From Shewanella fidelis ATCC BAA-318 (GTDB taxonomy: Bacteria > Pseudomonadota > Gammaproteobacteria > Enterobacterales > Shewanellaceae): a stretch of 64,000 nt of DNA. The notes below the pieces were generated by a model. It ran no database searches. It saw only the letters and a list, made by a program, of their open reading frames with translations, and had not been told where the DNA came from. The translations under genes and the position numbers were made by a program. The DNA lies in contig NZ_JADX01000005.1 of NCBI RefSeq assembly GCF_000518605.1, positions 372,001 to 436,000 of the forward strand, read 5' to 3'. Positions 45,701 to 54,852 of the stretch are shown here, in pieces (position 1 is the stretch's first letter; every line of letters begins with the position of its first letter).

Positions 45701-46630
45701 TTAACGTTCACGGTTAAATTTTCCTGTGGCAAAGTTTTTGTTTTGAGTTTTTGAAAAACAACTAACCATAACGATAAGCAATCCAATTGCAAAGCTGTTT
45801 GAAAGCAAAATAATTTGGCCTATTTTCGTTGTTGAGCCTACGGCTAATGTTGAGATTATCGGTAGTTGTTTGAAGGCAAATTGCAGCAAGATAAAGCTTA
45901 AAAGCAGGGCGTAAACAAAGTGTCGAGCATATCCAAGCTTAGCCAATAGAGCAATTGATATAGTAAATAAGAGGACATATTTAGGGAGGCTAAACCAAAA
46001 CATGCTAATAAGAACATCCAGTTCATAGGGTAATTGAGTTAGAAGCTCTTTATGTTGCTTCATTAAGGCTAAGCTCCAGTCACTGTAGCCATCAGGAACG
46101 TAGAATAGCGTTATACAAAAGCTAATGATTATGGCGCAAACCATAACAATATTTTTTGGGTAATTGATTTTTGTAGTCAAGCTTTTCCATGAACCTTTAA
46201 TGCCTATAAGGGCTAAAATAGCGATACTGAGTTCAGCAAGGCAGTTGATAATCCATATTGACCAATGGCGGTAACCTGTGCTGATTGGTTCTACTAGTGG
46301 GGTGCTTAGCGTTAGCACGGCAGAAAATATAGATAGCAGTACAAACAGCAGTAAAACAGAAACCATAAAAGGCAGTGATATATTTGTCACTTCTGTTATC
46401 ACGCAATAGCTAGCAAAAATGGCGTAACTAACAAGCAAGAACAGGCAAAAACTTAGGTTTTGCTCTTGAAGGTAAGCATTGTTGGCGTAGTCAGTTGGGA
46501 TCGTGCCTACGCCAAAAAAATAAAGTTGTTCCGGAAAAAGTAATATTGTTGCAGCTTTGAGTGCTACTAGGGTAAAGCTTATTACCCCTGCGATTGTCAG
46601 ATAATAGTTGTTTGATAGTTGGGAAGCCAC
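45701..46630 (-). CDS. Polytopic membrane protein, unknown function
   Basis: The 309-residue protein starts at GTG 46630, with no strong ribosome site seen, and has about eight hydrophobic helices (for example about 10-32, 60-80, 88-110, 128-148, 162-180, 210-230, 238-258, 275-295). It lacks recognised transporter motifs. It ends a few bases from the MerR promoter and could be unrelated to it. Start position is uncertain. Confidence 0.7.
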   Translation of the reverse strand: MASQLSNNYYLTIAGVISFTLVALKAATILLFPEQLYFFGVGTIPTDYANNAYLQEQNLSFCLFLLVSYAIFASYCVITEVTNISLPFMVSVLLLFVLLSIFSAVLTLSTPLVEPISTGYRHWSIWIINCLAELSIAILALIGIKGSWKSLTTKINYPKNIVMVCAIIISFCITLFYVPDGYSDWSLALMKQHKELLTQLPYELDVLISMFWFSLPKYVLLFTISIALLAKLGYARHFVYALLLSFILLQFAFKQLPIISTLAVGSTTKIGQIILLSNSFAIGLLIVMVSCFSKTQNKNFATGKFNRER

Positions 46631-46783
46631 TGATTATTAATCCATTAACATCTGTATTTCAGCAGGATCTTAATCTAAAGGGCTGCCAACGTAAAATATC
46701 ATGCTGACTAATTTATATTGCTTTGGTAAATGAGAGAGGCTGTATTTTTAATTGATTAACAGCCTCGTTTTTTAAAGGCTCTT

Positions 46784-49700
46784 TTAATTTAGAACTAGCG
46801 CTTGAATGTCATTTTTCACCGATTTTTTTGCCCGCCATTGCTCAGCCAAATAAAACAGGGCTGGGCAATAAACTAATATGGTTGCGATAGAAAATAACGT
46901 ACCAAAGCTTAAGCTAATCGCCATTGGGATTAGGTATTGAGCTTGAACTGAGGTCTCAAATAACAAAGGTGCTAGGCCAACTGCGGTGGTGATGGCGGTA
47001 ATTGCTACTGGCCTAAATCGTGCGAGGCTGGCTTGGATTACGGCATCATAGCTTGTCAGGCCGAGAGTTAAATTCCTTTTGGTTTCGAGTAATAGTACAA
47101 ACGAGCCATTAACCACTAAACCTGATAGTGCAATCATGCCAAATAAGCTCATTACGCTAAAACTATAGCCAAGCAGGATATGACCGAGCATGGCTGCCGC
47201 TAAACATAATGGGATAACACTCAGTACCAGCAAAGCATCGAGACTGTTTTTAAAGTAGATGGCTAGAAATGCGAACACCAGAAATAGTGCCAGCAATGTC
47301 CCTGTAACTAGGTTGCCATTGACCTTACGTTCTGTGCGAGCGCTGCCGCCGAGCTCTAGTGCCACCTTGGGGTAGCGTGTGCTGATCTCAGGTAAGATCT
47401 CATCAGCTATTTTATCGACTATTAGCGATATATTCGCTTGGCTGCGAATAACGCTGGCACTGACTTCTACTTGCTCTATACCGTCGACGCGCTCAATCTT
47501 AGTCGCAGAATATAGCGGTTTAATTGTAGCTACCTGCCCAAGCAAGACTTGTTGTCCTGTAGGTGCGCTAACGATTAAATTAGCTAACTGATTAACTTTG
47601 AATTGCTCCTGTTTGTCCCTGAGGACTCTGATTTTTAGCTCCTCACTATTTTGAATTTGGCGGTACACCTCTGTGCCATATAAGCTGCTGCGAACGAGCT
47701 CACCTAAACTTTGGCTGCTAAAGCCCATTTGCAAGCCGCGCTGATTAATATCAAGAACAAATTCGCGCTGTGCATCGATTAAACCGCTGTCAATATCGGT
47801 AACACCGTGTATTGCCGCGAGTTTGGTCATTAAGTCATAGCTGGCTTGAGTTAACGCTTGCTTGTTGGCAGACGCTAGCTCTATTACTAATTCTTTGCCG
47901 CCTCCAGGACCGACTTCAAAATCAAAAAAAAGCGATTTAACTCCGGCAACTTCGCCTATTTGCTGGCGCCAGCTATCAACAAACTCTCTGGCGCTATATT
48001 GGCGTTGTTCTTCTGCTGGAATTTGAAAGGTACTAGAAGCTGCAGAGTCTTCAATAGATAACATAATATGCTTATAGTTACCGCCTTCTCCAAGTTGAAT
48101 AAAAGCAGCAATACCGGCCATTTCAATGCGCTGCATAATACGTTTTTTGTCTGCAAGTGAGCTGCCGGCGACAAATTCCACTTCAACATCAATTCGCTCT
48201 GATCCCACTTTGGGCACGAAGCTGCTATCAACTCGTCCAGAGCCTACCCAAGTAAACACCAGCGCATTGATTGCAATAAAGCTGACAATAACGACCCAAG
48301 GCTGCTTTAGTGCAGCGTAGAGCATCTGTTTAAATTGAACATCGCGTAGTTTTTCAAATAGGGCAAAGCTACGCTGTTGTAATAAAGCAACTCGGGTAAG
48401 CCTGCTTGGTTTAGCAAGTTGTGTTAAGTGATAAGGTAAAATAAACAGCGCTTCTATTAGTGACACTGCAAAAATAGCAAAGATAAGCAGAGCCATAGGT
48501 TGGTACATATTTCCAAGCTCACCGCTTACAAATAACAGTGGCACAAAGGCAATGATATTGGTGATGACTGAAAAGCATACGGGTAACGCCATTTGTTGTA
48601 CGCCAAGTTTCAGTGCTGATGTGATCTCCATACCTTGTTGAACTTTTTGAAAGATATTCTCTGCCACGATGACCGCATCATCGACCAAGATCCCTAGGGT
48701 AATAATAAACGCAAATAGGGTTACCATATTGAGTGGAATATTCAGTGTCGGCATGAGCGCCAAGCTGCCCAATAACGTAACAGGTATGCCCATGCATACC
48801 CAAAAAGCGAGTCTGGCATCGAGTAGTAGCGATAGTGCCAAAATGACCAGAACCATACCGATTAAGCCATTGTTTAATAACAAACTAGTACGTGCTTGGT
48901 AGGCTGTGGCTTGATCATCCAGTACAATCAGTTGGCTGCTGTTAGGCAGCTGTGCTTGATATTGGTTTAAATACTGTTTTATGGCTGTACTTAGCGCCAC
49001 CGGTTTAACTTGGGCATTTTGATAAAGCACTAGCATTATGGCCGGTTGACCATTCACTAAAAATGGTTGTTCTTGCTGTGAAAAGCCCCAGCGAACATTG
49101 GCTATTTGCCCTAGAGTAAGCGATGCACCTGTTGCTGATGAGTAGATATTAATGCGACGAAATTGCTCAAGTTGCTGTTTACGACCTAGGGTGCGGATCA
49201 CGATATTTCCGGCGTTGGTGCTAATATTTCCTGCGGAGGTGTCTTGCACTGACTGTGACACTTTATCGGTGATTTGGGCCAAGGTCAGTTTATGCTGAAT
49301 TAGCTTTTGTTGGCTGACTTCAATCACAACCTCACTATCTCTGGCTCCCTCAAAAGTGACTTGAGCGATATCGAACTCGGCCTGCAGGGCTTGTTTGAGT
49401 TTAATCGCTTCAGCTTTTAATTGGGTTTCAGTTAAATTGCCGTACAGACCAAGTTCAATCAATGGCTCTAATTCTTCAACGACGCTAATTTGCAGTGGCT
49501 CCATCGCGCTGGGTAAGCCGCTAATGCTGTCGAGCTGATTTTTGATATCGGCAAGCATGCTATTGACATCAACGCCGTCATTTAGACTCAGCGTGATGCT
49601 GGCTGCCCCGGCAATGGCTGTCGCGTGAATGCGTTCAATGCTTGGGTGCTGCTGTAAACGATGTTCAATAGGTAAAATGATGCTTTGTTCAATCTCTTTT

Positions 49701-49927
49701 ATCGTGGCGCCAGGAAAGCTTGCTTCTATGGCAATTTCATCAACTTTAAAGGCAGGGGATGTTTGTTGTTCGATATCATTAAAACGATAAATTCCAGCGA
49801 CAATAAGCACTAAAGTTAATAGATTAACGGCAACCGGGTTGTCTATCATCCAAGCGAGTAATTGCTGAAACATAGATCGAGGATGTTGCGCTTTTTCAGC
49901 TTGAGCGGGTTTTGATAAATCAGTCAT
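46784..49927 (-). CDS. RND-family efflux permease
   Basis: 1047 residues: an RND transporter with N-terminal helix, periplasmic porter domain, the GILVDDAVIVAEN motif with proton-relay aspartates D416 and D417, a second periplasmic domain, and a C-terminal membrane block (IALSGLVVNGSFVLLLETKR). It pairs with the adaptor gene, sharing a TAATG overlap. This is a HAE1/MdtBC-type drug or lipid-stress exporter; the outer-membrane partner is not beside it, so a TolC-type protein elsewhere is presumed. Confidence 0.93.
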   Translation of the reverse strand: MTDLSKPAQAEKAQHPRSMFQQLLAWMIDNPVAVNLLTLVLIVAGIYRFNDIEQQTSPAFKVDEIAIEASFPGATIKEIEQSIILPIEHRLQQHPSIERIHATAIAGAASITLSLNDGVDVNSMLADIKNQLDSISGLPSAMEPLQISVVEELEPLIELGLYGNLTETQLKAEAIKLKQALQAEFDIAQVTFEGARDSEVVIEVSQQKLIQHKLTLAQITDKVSQSVQDTSAGNISTNAGNIVIRTLGRKQQLEQFRRINIYSSATGASLTLGQIANVRWGFSQQEQPFLVNGQPAIMLVLYQNAQVKPVALSTAIKQYLNQYQAQLPNSSQLIVLDDQATAYQARTSLLLNNGLIGMVLVILALSLLLDARLAFWVCMGIPVTLLGSLALMPTLNIPLNMVTLFAFIITLGILVDDAVIVAENIFQKVQQGMEITSALKLGVQQMALPVCFSVITNIIAFVPLLFVSGELGNMYQPMALLIFAIFAVSLIEALFILPYHLTQLAKPSRLTRVALLQQRSFALFEKLRDVQFKQMLYAALKQPWVVIVSFIAINALVFTWVGSGRVDSSFVPKVGSERIDVEVEFVAGSSLADKKRIMQRIEMAGIAAFIQLGEGGNYKHIMLSIEDSAASSTFQIPAEEQRQYSAREFVDSWRQQIGEVAGVKSLFFDFEVGPGGGKELVIELASANKQALTQASYDLMTKLAAIHGVTDIDSGLIDAQREFVLDINQRGLQMGFSSQSLGELVRSSLYGTEVYRQIQNSEELKIRVLRDKQEQFKVNQLANLIVSAPTGQQVLLGQVATIKPLYSATKIERVDGIEQVEVSASVIRSQANISLIVDKIADEILPEISTRYPKVALELGGSARTERKVNGNLVTGTLLALFLVFAFLAIYFKNSLDALLVLSVIPLCLAAAMLGHILLGYSFSVMSLFGMIALSGLVVNGSFVLLLETKRNLTLGLTSYDAVIQASLARFRPVAITAITTAVGLAPLLFETSVQAQYLIPMAISLSFGTLFSIATILVYCPALFYLAEQWRAKKSVKNDIQALVLN

Positions 49928-51105
49928 TAAAACTGCTCCACGATATTAACGTTAAGGCCGACTTGCGGTCTGTGGATTTTGCTACTGACGATACGTTCAT
50001 CTTGAGCAAATACGTTGTTAATGATGGCGTGCGTAGCATCTTGATGAACAATATTGACCGCTTTTTTATCTAAGTTGTTGCCAGCGGTTACTAGCCAGAC
50101 ACTGTCATTATCTATGGCTGCAAGTGGTAGCTTTATCGTGTTTGCTATGGGATGGAACTCAATGGTCGCTTTGACAAAGTCACCAATTATTAATCCATCT
50201 CTGAATTGTGAGTCTGAGTGCGAGTTCGGTTGATAATGAGCGTACACTTTTTGTAGTTGTGAGCTGCTATCTAAAAAAGGCACGATATGACTGATTGTGG
50301 CCTCGAAACTTTGCATGGTATCAGGTTGAGTTAAGCGAATACTTTGGCCTAAGCTCAGTTGGTTTGTTAGCTCCCGCGGCAGATACAAAGGCACTCGAAG
50401 CTGGCTCATATCCACTAATGAGGCAATTTCATCACCTTTGTTGAGGTAGTCGCCTTGGGTCGCGTTTTTAGTTGCAACAATATAGTGGCGCTTGCTGATC
50501 CAGCTGCTGCGTTCAAGGTCACGCTCAGCGATTTTTAAGGCATTGTAGGCGATATTCAGTTCAGCTTTGGCTTGGCTTAATTGTGGTTGGCGTAACAATA
50601 AATCGAGATCGATCTCCCAGTCATTGTCTTTAAAGTCCTGCTGCATCATTTGGTAGTCTTTTGCGGCGATACGTTGCTCACCTTGCTCAAGGGCGAGTTG
50701 AGCTCGGGCTATTTGCCATTGTGCTTGCCTTTGCAGTAATACGGCGTTGAGATCGGCATCGTCTTGTTTAAAAACGAGCTCATCTAAGCCTATGGTTCCT
50801 CCCTCAACCATATTTTCGTTAAGGTAAGTCAGCTGACCGTCCACTTGCGCACTTAATGTGAGTTTATTATCTGCAATAACGTTGCCGTAAGCGGTATAGC
50901 TAGGCGTAAAATCATTGGCTGTAATAGAGATAACATTAACGTTAATGCTGCTATTGGTTTGTGGCTTTTCAGCGGGAATAGGTGCGGTAGCTGCAATAGC
51001 AAAACAGCTTACAATCGCAATAAATATAATAGACAGGGGTAACCAAGGTGTTAACTTTTTAGGTTCTGTGCTTTGCGCTAAAAGCGAACTGTAATGGCGA
51101 GTCAT
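49927..51105 (-). CDS. RND periplasmic adaptor (membrane fusion protein)
   Basis: 392 residues: a signal-anchor near residues 22-42, then the lipoyl-like hairpin halves (NKLTLSAQVDGQLTYLNEN, ATQGDYLNKGDEIASLVD) around a coiled-coil region (QAQWQIARAQLALEQGEQRIAAKDYQ), a beta-barrel domain (PRELTNQLSLGQSIRLT) and a membrane-proximal part. It links the RND pump to an outer-membrane channel. Its stop overlaps the pump's start by one base, so the two are co-translated. The 426-base upstream region holds the promoter. Confidence 0.9.
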   Translation of the reverse strand: MTRHYSSLLAQSTEPKKLTPWLPLSIIFIAIVSCFAIAATAPIPAEKPQTNSSINVNVISITANDFTPSYTAYGNVIADNKLTLSAQVDGQLTYLNENMVEGGTIGLDELVFKQDDADLNAVLLQRQAQWQIARAQLALEQGEQRIAAKDYQMMQQDFKDNDWEIDLDLLLRQPQLSQAKAELNIAYNALKIAERDLERSSWISKRHYIVATKNATQGDYLNKGDEIASLVDMSQLRVPLYLPRELTNQLSLGQSIRLTQPDTMQSFEATISHIVPFLDSSSQLQKVYAHYQPNSHSDSQFRDGLIIGDFVKATIEFHPIANTIKLPLAAIDNDSVWLVTAGNNLDKKAVNIVHQDATHAIINNVFAQDERIVSSKIHRPQVGLNVNIVEQF

Positions 51106-51531
51106 ATTGAAATTACCAAGTTTAAACGTTGTCGTTGTTAATATGTGAATCGATGATGGGGTTAACAGCGGCGAAGTTGCTCGAGCCGTAAAGCAAAGGT
51201 TGCAACTTATAATGCGCTAATTTTTAATGCAGCTTACTCGCTATGATGTGAAGTTAATGTGTAAGAAATGACTGCTTTAATTCAGAGGTAGAGCAATTAT
51301 CTTATGCAATAAGATTGGCATTATTAGTCTTAGTTAGTATTCATAAAATTAGTAAAAACAACTTAACACCTACTTTTGTGTACCTCTAAATTAGTACTTG
51401 GTGATGATCTTTGTCACAGATATTGATACCAGTTTGTAATCAAAGTGTAATTTTGCTCTAGATCAAATTAATGCATTTGTTTCGCAAATATAACTGCATG
51501 TGAAAATGATGAAACAAAAGGATTACAATAG
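51106..51531. other. Divergent intergenic region between RND operon and porin gene
   Basis: No gene seen. A CRP-like site lies at 51452-51467, described separately, about 70 bases before the porin start. The area 51205-51360 is A/T-rich and probably holds the RND promoter. No recognised regulator operator for the pump was found. Confidence 0.55.
51452..51467. promoter_or_regulatory. CRP-like binding site upstream of porin
   Basis: TTTGCTCTAGATCAAA matches the CRP consensus TGTGATCTAGATCACA in 13 of 16 positions. Centre is about 72 bases upstream of the start codon of the porin gene, a common activator distance. Confidence 0.5.
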
Positions 51532-52722
51532 ATGAAAGTTCATGCCCTCACATTAGCAGTATTAGCCTGTTTAGCCTCAACTACCGCTACGGCAAATAGC
51601 GCAGATCCGCTGAAAAAAGCATTTATCGATGACTCTGCAGTTAAAGTGCAATTTCGTTTGCGTTTTGAAGATGTCGATGTTGCAAATGTTGATCAACAAA
51701 ATCAAACAACCTTACGTACTCGTTTAAATTATCAAACTGGCGATTTGTATAACCTATTTGCAGTTGCTGAAGTCGATGATGTGCGTTCAACTGATGATGA
51801 ACCACTCATTGCTGATTACAAATATACCCAGATTAACCAAGGCTATATTGGTTATAGAGCGCCAGCGGAAACACTTGCTTTACTAGGTCGTCAACGTATT
51901 TTGTTAGATAACCAACGTTTTGTTGGTGGCGTAGGTTTTCGCCAAAATGAGCAAACTTATGATGCGGTGTCTGTGAAAAATACAGCCATTAAGGGATTAA
52001 CTGCTTATTACGCTTATGTGGCTGAGGTGAACCGAATTTTCCCTGAAGGCTCGGGTAAAGAAGAGCATGAAAATAAAACCAACTTAGTTAACATTAACTA
52101 TAAAGGCTTAGCGTTTGCAAAGTTATCTGGCTACGCTTATCTCATTGATAATATTGATGTCGCTGCTTTTTCTACAGACACTTACGGTATCCGTGCCACA
52201 GGTGATATTAAGCTTGATGCGCTAAAGCTGAGCTATGAAGCTGAGTTTGCCCAGCAGTCAGAAGCTGGCGATAACCCAGTTAGTTATAGTGCTTCTTACT
52301 ATAAGTTAGGTGCTGGCGTTAATTTTGATGCTTTTGGCGCTAAAGTTGGTTACGAAGTATTAGGCTCAGATGACGGCAAAGCTGGATTCATCACTCCTTT
52401 GGCAACCTTACATGCTTTTAACGGTTGGACAGACAAGTTTTTGTTTGGTGGTAAAGGTAACTGGGAGAACGGCTTAGTCGATACTCACTTTATTGTGACG
52501 GCCAAATTAGCGGGACTAAAGCTACTTGCTAAATATCATATGTTTGAATCTGACTATGGTGACATCGATATGGGTAAGGAGTGGGGCGTTGCTGCAACTT
52601 ACCCGTTTGCAGACTATTACAGCTTGGGTGTGAAGTATGCAAGTTTTAGTGGCGCCGATGCTGGATATGGTTTTTCAAATGATACCGATAAATTATGGTT
52701 AACATTCCAAGCTAACTATTAA
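51532..52722 (+). CDS. Outer membrane porin, alginate-export-like
   Basis: The 396-residue protein has a signal peptide (cleaved near TANS, about residue 22) and alternating beta strands with many glycine and aromatic residues to the end, ending FQANY. Segments VQFRLRFEDVD, LLGRQRILLDNQRFVGGVGFRQNEQTYD and LKLLAKYHMF fit the alginate-export/OprD-like porin barrel. AAAGGA precedes ATG. Substrate is unknown. A CRP-like site upstream suggests control by carbon or respiration signals. Confidence 0.78.
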   Translation: MKVHALTLAVLACLASTTATANSADPLKKAFIDDSAVKVQFRLRFEDVDVANVDQQNQTTLRTRLNYQTGDLYNLFAVAEVDDVRSTDDEPLIADYKYTQINQGYIGYRAPAETLALLGRQRILLDNQRFVGGVGFRQNEQTYDAVSVKNTAIKGLTAYYAYVAEVNRIFPEGSGKEEHENKTNLVNINYKGLAFAKLSGYAYLIDNIDVAAFSTDTYGIRATGDIKLDALKLSYEAEFAQQSEAGDNPVSYSASYYKLGAGVNFDAFGAKVGYEVLGSDDGKAGFITPLATLHAFNGWTDKFLFGGKGNWENGLVDTHFIVTAKLAGLKLLAKYHMFESDYGDIDMGKEWGVAATYPFADYYSLGVKYASFSGADAGYGFSNDTDKLWLTFQANY

Positions 52723-52785
52723 AGGTTAGTTTTTATTGAGTACACCAAGCCCGAATTAGGGTTCATATCGTTACTCCCTTTTATA

Positions 52786-52817
52786 AGCAGGAAACGCGAG
52801 TTTTTCCTGCTTTTTTT
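52786..52817 (+). terminator. Intrinsic terminator after porin gene
   Basis: AGCAGGAAA-CGCGAGT-TTTTCCTGCT is followed by TTTTTTT. Confidence 0.85.
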
Positions 52818-52925
52818 ATGCGTTTATTGCGGCGCTACTTTTCTAAGCAGCTTGTTTCTGCATTGCTAATAGTGTTGGTTAAATGTAATTAGTGATATTA
52901 TTCTTGCTAAATTAACGGCTTATCA

Positions 52926-53939
52926 TTGAGTGAATTCTTGGCTAAACCTAGTTATCGTGTTTTTATTATTGCCTTTATCACTATAATGCCATGCTCTATG
53001 GCATATGCTTCTGCCCCCGTCGATAATGGCAAGTCACAGAAAGAACACGTTCCTGAAACCGCCGAAGAAACTGCTGAATTAGACGATCCTTGCTTCAGTC
53101 ATTCGCAAATGGATGATGCAATCGATAAAGCGTTTAATTATCTTAATACTAAGTTTTGCCAACCTGCGATTTGGTTCGATAGCTTTTTTGTTGACGATAG
53201 AATAGAAGATGATGCGCGGGCTGGCACAATAGTGCGTTGGTATAACGACTTTTCCTATTATGCAGAAGAGGGATTTAAGTACAGATCCAATCTAAACGCC
53301 CGATTACATCTGCCGGGGGCGACCAAGCGTTTAAAGCTAATTTTAGACTCGACCGGAGAGGATGATCCTTTCTCGTTTTTAAAGTCTCCTGACGATAACA
53401 ATGACAGGGATATTGGACTGCGCTACGACTGGTATGCCAAAGGGCGAGTCAGCTTTAATATTAAGGCGAATTTAAAGCCCAAGTTAGAAGCAAGATGGCG
53501 TTATACCTATCCTATTTCTGACAACACCATCACCCGTTTAACTCAAAAGCTATACCAAGAAAAAAAGGTAACAGGTGAGTCGACAGAGTTCGATATCGAA
53601 CATGCTTTTAATGAAACATTTGTTGGCCGCTGGAGCGCAGTTGCGCAATATGAGTCGCGCGGTAATGGCTGGGAGTTCGGCTCAAGTGTTAAGCTTTATC
53701 AGTACATAAGCAATAAGCAGGCGTTAAGTTATCAAGCCAGTATTTATGGTGTCGATGAGCCTTATCATTATGTAAAAAACGCCAGTATTAGCGCGACTTA
53801 CAGGCAAAGTTTCATTCGAGATTGGTTATTTTACGCAATCACTCCAGAGTATCGCTGGAGTAAAGAAGATGAGTTTTCAGCGCGTATTAACCAAGCGGTA
53901 TTAACTTTAACCCTTGAAGTGCTATTTCAAAATGTATAA
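52926..53939 (+). CDS. Exported, barrel-like protein of unknown function
   Basis: 337 residues from TTG 52926. An N-terminal signal (YRVFIIAFITIMPCSMAYASA) is followed by an acidic linker and then a beta-rich body with alternating aromatic residues (VRWYNDFSYYAEEGFKYRSN, RDIGLRYDWYAKGRVSFN, RWRYTYPISDN), typical of an outer membrane barrel. Cysteines at about 56 and 78 may pair. No ATG fits better, but no good ribosome site was seen, so the start is uncertain. Family not recognised. Confidence 0.72.
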   Translation: MSEFLAKPSYRVFIIAFITIMPCSMAYASAPVDNGKSQKEHVPETAEETAELDDPCFSHSQMDDAIDKAFNYLNTKFCQPAIWFDSFFVDDRIEDDARAGTIVRWYNDFSYYAEEGFKYRSNLNARLHLPGATKRLKLILDSTGEDDPFSFLKSPDDNNDRDIGLRYDWYAKGRVSFNIKANLKPKLEARWRYTYPISDNTITRLTQKLYQEKKVTGESTEFDIEHAFNETFVGRWSAVAQYESRGNGWEFGSSVKLYQYISNKQALSYQASIYGVDEPYHYVKNASISATYRQSFIRDWLFYAITPEYRWSKEDEFSARINQAVLTLTLEVLFQNV

Positions 53940-53988
53940 TACATACACCCGCTTGCTATGTGCGAATACAGGCGGGCTTAGCATCAGT

Positions 53989-54435
53989 TTAATCAGCTTT
54001 ATTGTCATCAATTTCTATAGATGTGTCAGCCTCAAGGCCGTTATCTCGACTTGTTGCCAACTCTGAGATGGAGCTTGGTGCAGACAAAGGTGCAGCAATT
54101 TGTTCTGCTAACACTATTAGGCTGTCTGTGTAGGAAAAGCCATAGCCGTAGCCACCTTCAGTACTGACTCCATTACCTAGCAGGTGTGGATCACTAAAGT
54201 GCTCTTTAAAGGCAAAGTCTCCTGAGGTGACAGGTGTAATTTGCACCACCTTAAACCCTTGTTGATTTAAGGTTGTAATCGCTTGTTGTAAATCGTTATT
54301 TAAGCGCTCGCTGTCTATTTTACAGGTTGAGTACTCAAATTCTGATGTTTTTGGCTTAGCAGCCCACATCTGTTCGCCTTTATCGGTTGCTATTTTTGCG
54401 AAATAGCTTTTTACAAACACAACTTTTTGATTCAT
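53989..54435 (-). CDS. Protein of unknown function (148 residues)
   Basis: A soluble protein starting MNQKVVFVKSYFAKIATDKG, with one cysteine, a helical DLQQAITTLNQQGFKVVQITPV segment and an unusual glycine/tyrosine part STEGGYGYGFSYTD. The last 30 residues are acidic and likely disordered. No family recognised. Confidence 0.65.
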   Translation of the reverse strand: MNQKVVFVKSYFAKIATDKGEQMWAAKPKTSEFEYSTCKIDSERLNNDLQQAITTLNQQGFKVVQITPVTSGDFAFKEHFSDPHLLGNGVSTEGGYGYGFSYTDSLIVLAEQIAAPLSAPSSISELATSRDNGLEADTSIEIDDNKAD

Positions 54436-54852
54436 TCAACGGCCTTAAACAGGTAATGAATTTGATATCGATTTTATTAGTTGTAGCTAAATTAAAACCG
54501 ACAACCCCAACATTAATTTTCTCTTGCATAATACTCTAGCAGAGACCGAGTAGGTATGTCGCTAACTTGTTATTATTCAAGACGCTTACTTACATTTTGC
54601 GGATAATATCTTGAGCTAAAGTTGTTGTGTGATAATGAGAAGTCCTTGAGCTAGCAAGCGGGCACAACCCGCTGAAATAGTGTGTTTTGTTGAAAAAAAG
54701 TCTTGTGATTGTTATGGTTATGTCACTTAACGTCTGTGGCAAGTGTGTTTTTTTAGCGTCTAGTTTGGCCGCTGTTAATACTAACAGGTACGTTAATATT
54801 GGAATACCGAGCTAGTGTAAATCCGTTGTTTAGCGATTAAAGAGCCCTAATT
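54436..54852. other. Intergenic region upstream of GlnD-like gene
   Basis: About 417 bases, A/T-rich. A small hairpin AGCGGG-CACAA-CCCGCT lies at about 54658-54674. No gene and no recognised operator. It probably contains the promoter for the GlnD-like gene. Confidence 0.5.

Noticed and set aside
46735-46775. Hairpin with arms GAGGCTGT / ACAGCCTC after the RND gene
   Set aside because: The loop is long and the T-run is on the wrong strand for the minus-strand RND gene, so it is not listed as a confident terminator.
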